A stretch of 64,000 bases of DNA from Notolepis coatsorum (GCA_963971535.1 OZ020593.1:36753299-36817298), one strand, 5' to 3'; counted from the first letter of the stretch, positions 24,441-38,113 are shown. A program made the numbers and translations. The notes: generated by a model not told the origin, from the sequence alone.

Positions 24441-27400
24441 TAATCATGACGACTGTTCCTTCTGTCAAATTGTCTCTCTCCTTTACCCACTTCTGGCGGG
24501 TCTGTAGAGACGGTAGGTAGTGCAGTAGGAAACTGCTCCAAAACTTGTCGGCTAATACTTGGCTGTACCTCCACATTCGTCGGCCGTTCGCGGGATCTAG
24601 CCGCCCCATCAGGAGTGTGTTGGGGGTAACTGGGTCGATATCCGCCACATCGCTGGAGATGTAGCCGAGGGGCTTAGAGTTCAATACTCCCTCAATCTCC
24701 GTGAGGACTGTCATTAGGACTTCTTCCGCCACAGTCTGGGCCCCAAGTACTGCGTACAGGGCTGTCTTTATGGAACGCACTTCCCGTTCCCAAGTACCAC
24801 CGAAGTGGGGTGCGTTTGGGGGGTTGAATTGGAAGTCAATCTGTGCTGGAGCGAGGTGGGTCTTAAGTTCTGGGCCCATAGCTTGGAAGCTCTCTCTCAG
24901 CTCTCTTTCGCCGCCTTTGAAGTTTGTCCCATGATCGGACAATAGTGTAGACGGTCTTCCTTTCCGTGATGTGAATCTACGGAAGGCCATAAGGAATGAG
25001 TCTGTGCTCATGGTCGGCAGAAGCTCGATGTGTATCGCTCTGGTGGTCATGCATTTGAATACAATACCCCACCGCTTCTCGGTTCCTCTTCCTTTCTTTA
25101 TGTGCAGCGGGCCAAAGCAGTCCATACCCGTTGAGTGGAATGGCTTGTCACCGATTCGGAGGCGACATGGAGGAAGGTCAGCCATCCTTGGTATGCTGGG
25201 CTGCGCGTGCCACTTGCGGCAGTCTAGACATGTTCGCTGGAAGCGTCGTACCGCCTCTCTTCCTTGTAGGATCCAGTAACGACGTCTGATCTCCGCGAAG
25301 ACTCTTTCTGCTCCTGCGTGATGTACATCCTCATCGTATTTCTTTATAATCAGCTCGGTGACCTTGTGTCGGCTGTTCAATACGATCGGGTATTTAATGT
25401 CATCCGGTAGATTGGGGGCTCTGCGTAGGCGACCACCCACTCTGATGAGGGTATGAGCGTCGCTCTCGGGGGCCAGATGAATTAATCTGCTGTCGGATGG
25501 GACGGGCTTTCCTCCCTGTAGACAGGCCAATTCATCGGGGAACGAGTCTCTCTGGGCTCGCTGCAGTAGAAGCAATTCTGCTTCCTCGTAGTTAGCTGCT
25601 GACATTTCAGCGGGGGACTTACACTCCGGGTGGTGCCGCAGGAATGTCCTTTGTTGTGCACTCTCTATGGTAGTGCAATCATCTATGTTGGGGTCTGCGG
25701 AGATAACAGTGCTCAATCCACAGAACATAGGTTTCTTATTCTCAGCCTCCTCTTGACTTGCTTCCCTCGGGATAGGCGTGGGCCACTCTCCTTCCGGGAG
25801 CTTTAGGAATGCTGGGCCGTCACTGTAGATTTTGCGACGGGTGAGGTCATCTAGGGGCATTCCCCGGGTGATGACGTCAGCTGGGTTCTGTTTTGTATCA
25901 ACGTAGCGCCACTCTGTTTCTCCGGTTAACTCTTCGGTTAAGTCTTGAATCTCGGTGACTCTGACTCCCACGAAGACCTTGTACTTGCATGAGTCCGATT
26001 TGATCCAGGCGAGTACTGTCGTGGAATCTGACCACAGGATTGTTCTAGACACCGGTATGGTGAGCTCACGTTGGATGAGCGTGGCTAGGTGCGCTCCGGC
26101 TAGGGCTGCGCAGAGCTCTAGACGTGGGATAGATTGTTGCTTGAGTGGGGCTATTCTCGAGCGGGCGAGGACAAATGCTGTGTAGATCTCTCCCCCCTCT
26201 TCTTGGGCCCGCAAGTGGGCTACTGATCCGTATGCGACCTCTGAGGCGTCACTGAAGACGTGTAAGTCCATTTTACATGTCTCTGGCCTCACCGTGGGTG
26301 GGAAGTAGCTTCGGCGCATATTAACGCCTGGGAGTGAGTGGAGCTCCATCTCCCACTCTCTCCAGGTGGATGCAAGGTGTGCGGGAATGGGGTCGTCCCA
26401 GCCCTGGTCCTTGTCCCACAATGCTCGTACAATCATTTTTGCCCTGGTGGTGTACGGTAGAATACATCCTAGCGGGTCATATTGTCGGGCGAGTGTTGTG
26501 TACACACTCCGTCTGGTGGTCGGCGCCGCCGCCGGCCTTCCCTGCTCCGTAGTCAGGGGCTTGTGTCTGTAGTGAAGCGAATCTGTTTTGAATCGCCACA
26601 CCAATCCCAGGGTCATCTCCTGGGCTTCTCCCGGGATTGTAGCCATCCAGGTCTCGCTGCTGGCTGCCTTGTCCTCGGAGGAGAGGCTGCGCAGTACTTG
26701 CGGATCGCTGCTGGCCCACTGCCTGAGATCAAAGCCGCCTTTGATCAATGAGGCGCGGAGTTTAATCAGGAGAGCCTCGGCTTCTTCCTGGGTTGAAAGG
26801 CTTTGTAGACAGTTGTCTACGTAGAAGCTGTTCTTTACGCTGTGTCGGACCTCTTCGTCCGCTGCTGGGTCCTCTGCTACATGTTTCTGTAGTGCAAATG
26901 TAGCACAGCAGGGGCTGCACGTCGTTCCGAAGGGGAGGACTTCCCATTGGTAGATGGCTGGGTGCTCATCTCCTGGCTTCTCTCTCCATAGGAACCGTAA
27001 CAGGGGCTTGTCCTCCTCTACTAATCTCACCTGCAGGAACATTCCTTTAATGTCCCCGCTGATGGCCACCTTTTCCTGGCGGAAGCGGAGTAGAACGCCG
27101 AGTAGGGAGGGGCCGAGTGTGGGACCGGGCAGTAACTCTTTATTCAGATTTTGGGATCCGATCTGGTAGCTGCAGTTAAATACTATGCGGTCTTTACCGT
27201 TGTGATGGACCTTGTGGTGAGGCACGTACCACGATTCGGTGGTCTGGTCAGCCTCTTTAATGTCCATCTTTGTGACGTGTCCCGCTGTGATGAGCTTCTC
27301 AATCTCAGCGCGGTATACACTCTCTTGGGCGGGGTTCTTGGCTAAGCGCCGCTCCGTGTTCAGCAGGTACCGTTCTGTGGCGTCTGTCTTGGCGTGGAAA

Positions 27401-30324
27401 GTAGGCATTCCTTCTCGCCGCAGGAGTGGCGTGGCGTATCTCAACACGCCGTTGACCGGGACTCTCTTGGTCCCTGTCTCGAGGAGGTGAATGGCGTAAA
27501 TGTCATCTTTAGAGCGAATGTCTTTCTTTCCGTTCTTAAAGGGCATTTGTTCCAAGGTCCATAGCCGCTCTACGTGTTGCAGGAGTGCGGTTTCTCCCTC
27601 TGTGACTCGGGAGTGGAGACATCTAGTGGCTGTACTTCGGTTGAGAGATTTGGCGAGCGGGCCTTGGAGAGTCCATCCCAAACGGGTCTCGACTGCTGCA
27701 GGACAGCCTCGGGGTCCGGTATGAACCCGGTCCATCGGGACAATGAGGTCTGCATGGTCGGAGCCTATCAACAGGGTCGGCATAGCATTGTCTATGAGCG
27801 GGATCGGTAACTTGCGCAGATGTGCATATTTCTCCATCAGCTTGGCGACGGGGTATGTGTACCGCGACAGTCCTATTTCTTGGCTGGTGAAAGCGTCTGT
27901 AATCTGGTACCGTCGCTCAGGCTGGCCGCTTGCTGCGATAGAGAATGAGACATTCTCGCCCTTTATCGTCTTCAAATCTCGTCTTATTGTCCGAATTGTC
28001 ATTTGGGTTTCGCTTCCCCGCAGCCCTAGCTGGGCCGCAGCGGAGGCGAGCAGAAGGGTCTTCTCTGACCCGTCATCGAGGACGGCGTAAGTGTCCAGGA
28101 CTTTATTCTGGTAGCTTAGTGTCACACGCACTACTTTTAGGAGTACTCGGGCTCCACTGCTGCTGGCGGGATCGATGTACATGACGCTCGCTTTGCTGCT
28201 GGATGGAGCGGGTGAAGGGCGCCGTCTGTTACTGGCGTGAAGTATGTCCAGATGGGCTCCATCGCACTTGGTGCACCTTTTCTTTAAGCGGCATTCGGCT
28301 GCCATGTGTGAGCGCGCACAGCGAAAACAGCGCTTGTTGGACTTTATCCATTGACTTGCTTCCTCCGCGTTCAGCTTGGGGAAGGAGTCACATTGCGCTA
28401 GCCAGTGTTCTTTCTCACAGTAGGGGCACACTATCTTCCACTTCTCCGTTCTGGAGGGGGTACTGTGGCTCCTGCTGCTCGGTACTGACTCCGATTGGTG
28501 CATCACAGTCACCGATCTTCTTCCATCATTTAGTCGTCTGGTTCCTTCTCTGGAGCCAGGGGTGCTCCGTCCGAATGTATCTAGCCGTAGGCTGCTGACT
28601 TCTCTCGCCAGGAAGTCTGCTAGATCGAGGAGGTTCGGTTCGGGGCCATTCGGGTCTCGGTGGTCTCTCTGCCGCCTAAAACGCTCCTGTCGAGCGGGCG
28701 GCAGCTTCTCCAAGATCCTTTCCACATTTGAGTTGGCGTAAAGTTCATGCCTCCCCTTCTCTCTCTGCGCTCCCAACATCCCTACCAGGGACTGCACTCT
28801 GATGGACAGGTCGTCCAGTGCTCGATTGTCTATTGCTGGGGGTAAGCGGTCGATGTGTCGGATCTCCTGGATCACGTAATCCCATATACGCCCATACCTC
28901 TGGTCCAATGCTACCAGCGCTGCTGTGTATGGGGTGGTGGAAGTCGCGTAGGCGAGCGCTATATTATGTGCGCGGGGTACCTTTAAGTGCTTCAGTAGGA
29001 TGGCGTATTTATGGCGTTCATCCAATACATCCACCAACATGGTCTCCAGACACATGCAGAGTTCTGTATACTGGGCCCGGTTCTCTTGGGTGAAGTCGGG
29101 TACCATAGGCGTGCCAATGTATGACGCTGACTGTGGATATATCGGCGAGCGTTGGGGGAGAGGCCTCCTAGGCGAGTCTCCTCCCGCTCCTTGGTATGGG
29201 CTGGTACCGGCAATGTACCATGGCCCGCTTGTCCAGGTGCTGTTCCTCGGTGCGGGTCGTGCGTTTTGCTCACCCGTGTATAGAGTCGGGGGTCTGTAGC
29301 GCAGCTCCGCGGGAGTATAGCCTGGGCTGTACCGGACCTCCTGGTCCGGTAGAGTACTGTGCTGTCGTCGGGCGTGGTTCTCCTCCTCTTCCTCTTCGTC
29401 TTCAGTTAGGTCATCCAGTGCTTGTAGTCTCTGGTTTAGCCTCTCCACAGGATATGCTGCTCCTTCCCGGTTGCTAGGTCTCGCTTGGACCGGTGGGGGG
29501 AGGTGGTCTGTGGGGGGTATAGACCTCGTCTGTTGGTCAAGTTCAGGGTTGTTTACTCGGCTAGGGGATGCCGCCCTGGAGGTGTGTCTAGACGAGTTCC
29601 TGGAGCCTCTGGCGGAGGAAGAGGGTGTTGTCCGTCTGATCAGCTGTTCTATTAGTTGCGCTTGCTGTCTGTCGCGCTCTGCGTCCCGTAGAGCACCAGC
29701 AGCTGCTCGCTGGCTGTCTGCTCGGTCTCGGGCCACATTCTCTTCCATCTGAATGCGTCTTATTTCTAGACGTATATGCTCTTCTTCGCTCCGCTGCTGG
29801 ATCTGCAGTCGGTCGCGTTCAGCAGCGGCGTTCAGGCTGATGAGGAAGGCCTGCTGTAGGGTCCTCTCTGCCTCGCTGGGAGAAGGCGGTTGTATAGGGG
29901 AGCCTTCCCTCGGGGTACTCCTTGCGGAGCCTTGGAGCTCTATCTCCACGGTGCTCTCCCCGTCTTCTTCCGTGCCGAGTTCTCTCTCGGTAACGTTGTA
30001 TTCCTCCCGGGACTCATCGGGGACTACTTCTTCAGTACTGGCGGGGTGTGAAGTCATGTCTGGTTCCCACTGGTCCCCACCGTGAGCTTGGTCAGTTACA
30101 TTAGAACCCGTAGGGGCCTCTATGGTCGGGGTAGTCTGGGCGTTGGGGTTAGACATACTTTTACTTTCTAGTTTTACCGCGTTTACTGTTAGTAGAAGAC
30201 TAGGTTGTTGACTGACAGCGTAAGCCTCTAAGTACTGAGGGAGCCGTCGTTCGCGCTGCGGGCGTTGGTTAGGAGGATCGTTTCGTGGAGTGTTCATCAT
30301 AGGCCATTTCAATATTAATAACAC
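24405..30324 (-). CDS. inner BEL gag-pol polyprotein, cut short by the LINE
   Basis: One long minus-strand frame of about 2000 codons. The likely start is the Met at 30156 (MSNPNAQTTP), which matches the outer copy at 38113. Counting from 30324, residues 150-235 are a charged coiled coil and 410-580 a Pao-type capsid-like region (FTQENRAQYTEL). Three zinc-knuckle-like motifs lie at 633-696 and an aspartic protease at about 725-900 (LDDGS near 750). The reverse transcriptase spans about 1040-1200 (YVDN near 1168), and RNase H about 1350-1490 (FSDAS, LWSDST). The integrase zinc region is near 1669-1706, with its core at about 1734-1850 (MDCFG, LSDHGTNF, GGTWERE). This order is that of BEL/Pao elements. 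The LINE insertion replaces the last part. Confidence 0.9.
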
Positions 30325-30349
30325 TATATTAATATTACCCTAATTACCA

Positions 30350-30366
30350 TCCGGCTCGAAGGACCA
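30350..30366 (-). promoter_or_regulatory. inner BEL primer binding site for tRNA-Tyr
   Basis: On the minus strand TGGTCCTTCGAGCCGGA lies two bases after the 5' LTR. It is complementary over 17 nt to the 3' end of vertebrate tRNA-Tyr (TCCGGCTCGAAGGACCA), recalled from the known tRNA. The outer element has the same site at 38321-38337. Confidence 0.8.
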
Positions 30367-30368
30367 AT

Positions 30369-31798
30369 TGTAACTGAGGGGTACAATTCCCTGACTGTAT
30401 TGTTAGATATGATACTTACTACCACTACCTCTTGTACTTTAGACTCTGGCCACCCAGTACTAGGCATAAATAATTATGGTAAACACTCCCACGTAGATGA
30501 AACGATCCAACACAAATGTACCAAGTCGAAAGTCTGCGTTTAATAATAATTAATACATAGCAAAAGGTATGTAGAGCAATCACTTAATTACATTTATGAT
30601 TTGAAATAGGATGCACTTTTATGGCAAATGAGTATTCGTTGGTATATCAATAGAGAACGTCCAATCTCTGGTGGCGCAGGCGGTAAATATACAACCTGGA
30701 ATATTTAAGGAATAATAGCAATGATACTTTAATGATTATAGAACTGGATACACTAGGGGGGAATTCCGGTCGCTTGTAAGACAACTGGAGAAGGGGGGGG
30801 GGGGTAGAGTCTGGCTGTATCCGTCTGGCCGAGGGTATCCTGGGAGAACCCACGGTTGTGCGGCTCGGTGCCTCAGTGATCCTCGATCCACAGATGAAAG
30901 CAGTTGGACTCTCTGTGGGCCGGCTTCCTCCGGTCCACGATGGAGAGACGTGAAGCGACCTCGTCGTGTAGAGCGTCTCCTCACCTGTCGTCCTCTCCGG
31001 GGGGGGGGGTTTCCAACACACGGCAGTGTTGGTCTTTATCCATAGAATAATCACTGTATACAAAGCATAATCCGTGCCTGGGAAGGCGGGCTGTCGTCGG
31101 TAGAATAATCCGGTATGCAGGTCCACTCGCTCGTCGGCTCTGGGGCTCCTCGGGTGCAGCCTCACATGGGGTCGGCCACCCTGGATAAGCAGCCAGTTCT
31201 ACCCGAAACGATGGGGGTACTGACTACGATAGTATTCTCACCGCACGAAGCACTACATATGAATAGACTATTATTAGCTTAATAGACTACGTCCAACTCG
31301 ACGATATAGTGCCAAATATGACTATTCAAATATTAATATACACGATGTCTCAATACCGATGGTAGGCCGAACTTGGCCTTACTCCCACACGTGGCGTCGC
31401 GGGGAGGCTTTACGTCTGTCACTCTATTGGAGGGTAAGAAACTGGACTAAAAAAGGAAGTCCTACTTTAGTAGCGCAGTATATATACGCACTATGAACAA
31501 ATAGTACCATTAGTGGTGCGGTAGCCAGATTCCTACGCGGAACTAGGACTTGTTCGTACATGTTGAGCGGTACGTTTGAACTGGGTCTGGGGGGTATGGC
31601 AGCCTGGCACCAAGGTCTCGACCAATAGTAGAATGGAGACTATTATGGGATGTTCAGTAGGCTAGAATGGATATTCAATGCATATTGTACAAGGAATATA
31701 CAAGGGATATCAGGGAATATTAGAGAATATACAAATACAATTAAATATATATATATAAATAAATATATATATTCGGTTTAATCTGGCCCTTCACAACA
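30369..31798 (-). repeat. inner BEL, 5' LTR
   Basis: A partner of 19540-20968. The few differences include one base in a G run. The internal region and primer site start just left of it. Confidence 0.92.
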
Positions 31799-31979
31799 CA
31801 AGGGATATCAAACGATATACAAATACTATGCAATATATATCAATAAATAAATATATATATTCGGTTTAATCTGATCCTTTGTAACAGCCGCCCCCTAATT
31901 AGTCCCACCTAATTAGCTAAGCAGAGACAGATTAACCGCACTGTCCACTACTCAATGTCTGTTGTGAGGGTCGGTCAGT

Positions 31980-34900
31980 TCACAAAGTCATGGGGTCATG
32001 GTCGTCATCGATAGTATCGGGGAGCCTTGGCAGTTCTATTAGCCTCGCCACGGGTCGGGTGTAGATCCGCCCTTGGACGAGCACTTCGGCTGCTCGGACC
32101 TTTCCGTCGGCACCAGTGATCACTTTGCTTACGCGGCCAGCCGGCCACATAGCTCGGGGTAGTGACTGGTCGATAATCATGACGACTGTTCCTTCTGTCA
32201 AATTGTCTCTCTCTTTCACCCATTTCTGGCGGGTCTGTAGAGACGGTAGATAGTGGAGTAGGAAGCTGTTCCAAAACTTGTCAGCCAATACTTGACTGTA
32301 CCTCCACATTCTTCGGCCGTTCGCTTCTTCAGGCCTGTACATTGTCTGTGGTAGCGCGGGGTCCAGCCGCCCCATCAAGAGTGTGTTGGGGGTGACTGGG
32401 TCAACATCTGCTACATCACTTGAGACGTAACCGAGGGGCTTTGAGTTCAATACTCCCTCGATCTCCGTGAGGACTGTCATTAGGACTTCTTCCGCCACGG
32501 TCTGGGCCCCAAGCACGGCGTACAGGGCTGTCTTTATTGAACGTACTTCTCGTTCCCAAGTTCCACCGAAGTGAGGTGCATTCGGGGGATTAAACTGGAA
32601 GTCAATCTGGGATGGAGCGAGGTGGGTCTTAAGTTCTGGGCCCATAGCTTGGAAGCTCTCTCTCAGCTCTCTTTCTCCGCCTTTGAAGTTTGTCCCGTGA
32701 TCAGACAACAATATAGACGGTTTGCCTTTCCGCGATGTGAATCTTCGGAAGGCCATAAGGAATGAGTCTGTGCTCATGGTTGGAAGGAGTTCTATATGCA
32801 TCGCTCGGGTGGTCATGCATTTGAATACAATACCCCACCGCTTCTCGGTTCCTCTTCCTTTCTTTATATACAGCGGGCCGAAACAGTCCATACCGGGGAA
32901 GTGAAAAGGCTTGTCGCCGAGTCGGAGGCGACAGGGAGGTAGGTCAGCCATCCGGGGTATACTGGGCTGCGCTCGCCACTTACGACAGTCTAGACAGGTT
33001 CGCTGGAAGCGCCGCACTGCTTCTCTCCCTTGCAGTATCCCTTAAGTATCCAATAACGACGTCTGATCTCCGCGAATACTCTCTCTGCCCCGGCGTGATG
33101 CACATCCTCGTCGTATTTCTTTATGATCAGCTCTGTGACCTTGTGTCGGCTGTTTAAGACTATCGGGTACTTGACGTCATCCGGTAAGTCTGGAGCTCTC
33201 CGCAGACGACCACCCACTCTGATGAGACCATGGGCGTCGCTCTCGGGGGCTAGGTGGAGCAGTCTGCTGTCTGATGGGACGGGCTTTGCTCCCTGTAGAC
33301 AGTCTAGCTCATCGGGGAACGAGTCTCTCTGGGCTCGTTGTAGTAGAAGAAGTTCTGCTTCTTCGTAGTCAGCTGCAGTAATGTCAGTAGTGAGCTGAAC
33401 CTCTGGGTGGTGCCACAGGAATGTCTTTAGCTGCGCACTCTCTAGGGAGTCTAGGGTGAGGCAATCGTCTATGTCGGGGTCTGTGGAGACGAGTGTGTTC
33501 AATCCACAGAACATAGATTTCTTGTTTTCTGCCTCCTCTTTACTCGCTTCCCGTGGGGTGGGTGTAGGCCACTCTTCTTCCGGGAGCTTGAGGAACTCTG
33601 GCCCGTCACTGTATAGGTTGTGACGGGTGAGGTCATCCAGGGACATTCCCCGGGTGATGACGTCGGCTGGGTTGTGTTTTGTGTCCACATACCTCCAGCT
33701 TGCTACTTCTGTTAAATCTTGAATCTCTGTGACTCTGACTCCCACGAAGACCTTGTATCTGCACGAATCAGACCGGATCCATGTGAGTACTGTCGTGGAG
33801 TCTGACCACAAGATTGTTCTTTGCACCGGAATGGTGAGTTCACGTTGGATTAACGTGGCGAGTTGCGCTCCTGCTAGGGCTGCGCAGAGCTCTAGACGCG
33901 GGATAGATTGTTGCTTTTGTGGGGCTATTCTTGAGCGGGCCAGGATGAAAGCAGTATGTATTTCTCCTCCCTCCTCTCGGGCACGCAAGTAGGCAACCGA
34001 ACCGTAGGCTACTTCGGAGGCGTCGCTGAAGACGTGCAGGTCCATCTGGCACGTCTCCGGCCTCACTGTGGGTGGGAAGTAGCTGCGGCGTATGTTGACA
34101 CCTGGGAGTGAGCTGAGTTCCGTCTCCCACTCTCTCCATGTGGATGCAAGGTGTTCGGGTATGGGGTCGTCCCAGCCCTGGTCCTTGTCCCATAACGCTC
34201 TTACAATCATCTTTGCCCTGGTGGTGTAAGGTAGAATACATCCCAACGGGTCATATTGTCTGGCGAGTGTTCTGTATACACTCCGTCTGGTGGTCGGTAG
34301 TGCAGTCGACCTTCCCTGCTCCTTGGTCAGGGGTGTGTGTTTATAATGGAGCGAGTCTGTTTTGAAGCGCCAGACTAGTCCTAATGTCATTTCTTGGGCT
34401 TCTCCTGGGATGGTCGCCATCCAGGTCTCGCTGCTTGCTGCCTTGTCCTCGGGGGAGAGGCTGCGCAATACTTGCGGGTCGCTGCTGGCCCACTGCCTGA
34501 GATCAAAGCCGCCTTTGATCAGGGAGGCGCGGAGCTTGAGTAGAAGGGCCTCGGCTTCTTCTGGCGTCGAGACGCTTTGCAGACAGTTGTCCACGTAGAA
34601 ACTATTTCCTACACTTTGTCGGACCTCTTCATCAGCTGCTGGGTCCTCTGCGACGTGTTTTTGCAGTGCAAACGTAGCACAGCATGGGCTGCATGTGGTT
34701 CCGAAAGGGAGGACTTCCCATTGATAGATGGCTGGTTGCTCATCCCCGATCCTCTCTCTCCATAGAAACCGCAGCAGGGGCTTGTCCTCCTTCACTAGTC
34801 TCACCTGCAGGAACATCCCTTTGATGTCGCCGCTGATGGCCACCTTGTCCTGGCGGAAACGTAGTAACACGCCTAGTAGGGAGGGGCCGAGTGTTGGGCC

Positions 34901-37900
34901 GGGCAAGAGCTCTTTATTCAGATTTTGTGATCCGATCTGGTAGCTGCAGTTGAACACAATACGATCCTTGCCGTTGTGGTGGACTTTGTGGTGCGGCACG
35001 TACCATGATTCGGTCGTCTGATCGGCCTCTTTAATGTCAATTTTCTTTATGTGTCCCGCTGTGATTAGCTTGTTAATCTCAGCGCGGTACACAGTCTCCT
35101 GAGCGGGGTCTCTGGCTAGGCGCCGCTCTGTGTTCAATAGATACCGCTCCGTCGCTTCTTTTGGGGCGTGGAAGGTAGGCATACCCTCTCGCCTCAGGAG
35201 TGGAGTTGCGTATCTCATCACTCCGTTGACTTTGACTCTCTTTGTCCCTTGCTCGAGGAGGGCTATAGCGTAAATGTCTTCCTTGGAACGAATGTCTTTC
35301 TTTTCGTTCTTAAAGGGCATTGTCTCTAGTGTCCATAGCCTCTCGACATGCTGTAGGAGGGTGGTGTCTTCTTCTGTCACTCTGGAGTGGAGGCAGTTAG
35401 TGGCTGCTGTTCGGTTAAGAGACTTAGCGAGGGGGCCTTGTAATGTCCATCCTAGGCGGGTCTCGACTGCTGCAGGACAGCCTCTGGGCCCTGTGTGGAC
35501 CCGGTCTATCGGGACTATGAGGTCTGCATGGTCGGAGCCTATCAGCAGGGTCGGGGTGGCACCGTCTATGAGCGGGATAGGTAGTTGACGCAGGTGCACA
35601 TATTTATCCATCAGCTTGGCGATGGGGTAGGTGTACTGCGACAGGCCTATTTCTTGGCTGGTGAAAGCATTAGTAATCCTATACCGTCTCTCTGGCTGCC
35701 CGCTTGCTGCGATAGTGAAGGAGACATTCTCGCCCTTTATCGTCTTTAGATCTCTTCTTATTGTCCGAATCGTCATCTGGTTTTCGCTCCCCCGCAGCCC
35801 CAGCTGGGCCGCAGCGGACGCGAGGAGAAGGGTCTTCTCTGACCCGTCGTCAAGGACGGCGTAAGTGTCCATGACCTTGTCTTGGTAACTCAGTGTTACG
35901 CGGACCACCTTTAAGAGCACCCGGGCGCCCCCGCTGCTGGCGGGGTCAATGTACATAACACTTGCCTTTGTGCTGCTTGAGGGTGCAGGCTTTCTTCTGT
36001 TACTGTCGTGTAGGACATCTAGGTGGGCTCCGTCACACCGACTACACCTCTTCTTTAAGCGGCAATCGGCTGCCATGTGACTGCGCGCACATCGGTAACA
36101 GCGTCGGTTGGACTTTATCCATTGACTCACCTCGTCGGCGGTCATCTTCTTGAACGTGTCACATTGTGACAACCAGTGTTCCTTTTCGCAGTACGGGCAC
36201 ACCATCTTCCACTTCTCTTTCATCGAGGGGGTACTGTGGTTCTTGCTGCTCGGTACTGATTCTGATTGGTGCATGACGGTCACCAATCTTCGGCCATCGT
36301 TTGCTCTCCTAGGTCCCTCTCTGGAGCTTGGGGTGCTCCGCATGAACGTATCCAACCGTAGGCTGTTGACTTCTCTCGCCAGGAAGTCGGCTAGGTCTAG
36401 GAGGGATGGCTCGGGACCGTTAGGATCACGGTGGTCTCTTTGCCGCCTGAAGCGCTCTTGTCGGGCGGGCGGAAGCTTCTCTAAAATCCTCTCGACATTA
36501 GAGTTCGCGTACAGTTCGTGCATACCCTTTTCTCTTTGCGCCCCCAGCATCCCTACCAGGGATTGTACCTTGATAGACAGGTCATCTAGTGAGCGATTGT
36601 CTGTGGCTGGGGGTAGGCGGTCAATATGCCTTATCTCTTGTATTACGTAGTCCCATATGCGTCCATATCTTTGGTCGAGTGCTGCTAGAGCCGCTGTGTA
36701 TGGGGTAGTAGAGGTGGCATAGGCCAGCGCTATATTGTGCGCTCGGGGCACCTTGAGGTGTTTCAGTAGGATAGCATACTTGTACGGTTCATCAGCTACA
36801 TCGGACATCATTGTCTCTAAGCACATTCGTAGCTCCGTGTACTGTGCTCTGTTCTCGTGGGTGAAGTCCGGAAACGTCGGTGTGCCAATGTATGATGCCA
36901 TGGATGGCTGGCACATCGGTGAGCGTTGGAAGAGAGGCCTCCTAGGCGAGTCTCCTCTTACGCCTCTTGGTGGGCTGGTACCTGCTGGGTACCATGGCCC
37001 GCGTATCCAGGTGCTATTCCTCGGGGCTGGTCGTGCGTCAAGCTCACCCGTGAATTGAGTCGGGGGTCTGTAGCGCAGAGCCGCGGGGGTAGAGCCTGGG
37101 CTGTACTGGACCTCCTGGTCCTGTGGAGTACTGTGCTGCTGTCGGGCTTGACTCTCCTCCTCTCCCTCTTCTTCTTCCTCTGGCAGGTCCTCTAGATCCT
37201 GTAGTCGTCTATTTAGCCTCTCCGCGGTGTAGACCGTTTCTTCCTTGTAGCTGGTCCTCGCGTGGACCGGTCGGGGAAGGAGTTCGGAGGGGGGTATAGG
37301 CTCTCTCTGGTGGTCGGGCTCAGGGTCGCTTGATCGGGTAGGGGAGGGTGCCCTTGACCCTTGTATTGACGAGGCCCTGGAACCCCGTGCGGAGGGAGGG
37401 GGTGTTGCCCTGGCGATCAGCTGCTCCATTATCTGCGCTTGTAATCGGTCGCGCTCGGCTTCACGCTTGGTGAGAGCAAGGTCGCGCTCCGCTTCTCTTT
37501 GGGCACCGGCAGCGGCGCGCTGGGCTTCGGCGGCGGCGCGCTCTGCTTCTCTTTGGGCACCGGCAGCGGCGCGCTGGGCTTCGGCGGCGGCGCGCTCTGC
37601 TTCGGCCCGGTCTCTTACCATATTCTCTTCCGTCTGAAGGCGTCTAATCTCTAGACGTATACGATCTTCGTCGCTCCGTTGCTGCGCTTGAAGGCGTTCT
37701 CTTTCCATGGAAGAATGTTCGCGCTCACTAAGCGTCTGTGCTTGGAGTCGATCGCGCTCTGTTGAGGCTGCTAGGCTGGCGAGGAATGCCTGTGCCAGCA
37801 TCTTGTCCGCCTCGCTGGGGGAAGACGCTGGTTGAGGTGATCCGCTCCTGGCAGTACTCGTTGGAGATCTGTTCTCCTGTGGCGAGTCCTGGAGATCCAT

Positions 37901-38113
37901 CTCCGGGGTGCTCTCCTCTTCTTGTAGCGGGTAGAGTTCCATCCCTGGAGAGCTGTCTTTATCCTGGAGCTCTCCGGGGACTACTTCTTCGGTCTTGGCG
38001 GGGGGTAAAGTCGTGTCAGGTCCCTCCTGGTCCCTACCATGAGCTTGGTCAGTTACGTTAGAACCCACTAGGGCCTCTATTGGCGGGGTAGCCTGGGCGA
38101 TAGGGTCGGACAT
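31980..38113 (-). pseudogene. outer BEL gag-pol remains
   Basis: The minus-strand coding remains follow the same BEL/Pao domain order as the inner copy. There is a coiled-coil gag start, a capsid-like region, zinc knuckles, an aspartic protease, a reverse transcriptase with YVDN, RNase H and an integrase. The integrase C-terminal region, which the inner copy has lost to the LINE, is present here near 31980-32300. The coding region is broken at about one place. In the gag part, a 54-bp unit encoding an Ala-Glu-Gln-Arg-rich coiled-coil segment is duplicated near 37490-37600. The protein is very similar to the inner copy, so the two belong to one family. Confidence 0.85.

Larger units (their letters stand above)
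19540..31798 (-). mobile_element. inner BEL/Pao LTR retrotransposon with LINE insert
   Basis: Both LTRs are complete (19540-20968 and 30369-31798, about 1430 bp each, differing at roughly three positions). The whole is flanked by the 5-bp duplication CAAGG (19535-19539 and 31799-31803). The element has inserted into the left LTR of a related BEL element. Near-identical LTRs mean a young insertion. A primer site for tRNA-Tyr and one long polyprotein frame are present. A LINE (20987-24404) interrupts the end of the coding region, so the copy is a fossil though otherwise largely whole. Confidence 0.92.
16724..31886 (-). repeat. outer BEL, left (3') LTR, split by two insertions
   Basis: Segments 16724-17159, 18716-19539 and 31804-31886 together correspond to one LTR. 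The first two pieces align with the right LTR at 38340-39194, and the last matches the end of the inner element's LTR in layout (TTCGGTTTAATCTG then TTTGTAACA). The interrupting elements are a PIF/Harbinger copy and a complete BEL element, each with its own target duplication. Confidence 0.85.

Noticed and set aside
21846-30085. Plus-strand frames opposite the LINE and BEL coding regions
   Set aside because: Shadows of the real minus-strand frames without independent motifs.
19818-31165. Arg/Pro-rich frames in the BEL LTRs (130-170 codons)
   Set aside because: They lie in LTRs in both copies and include G runs; no domain and no conservation beyond LTR identity.
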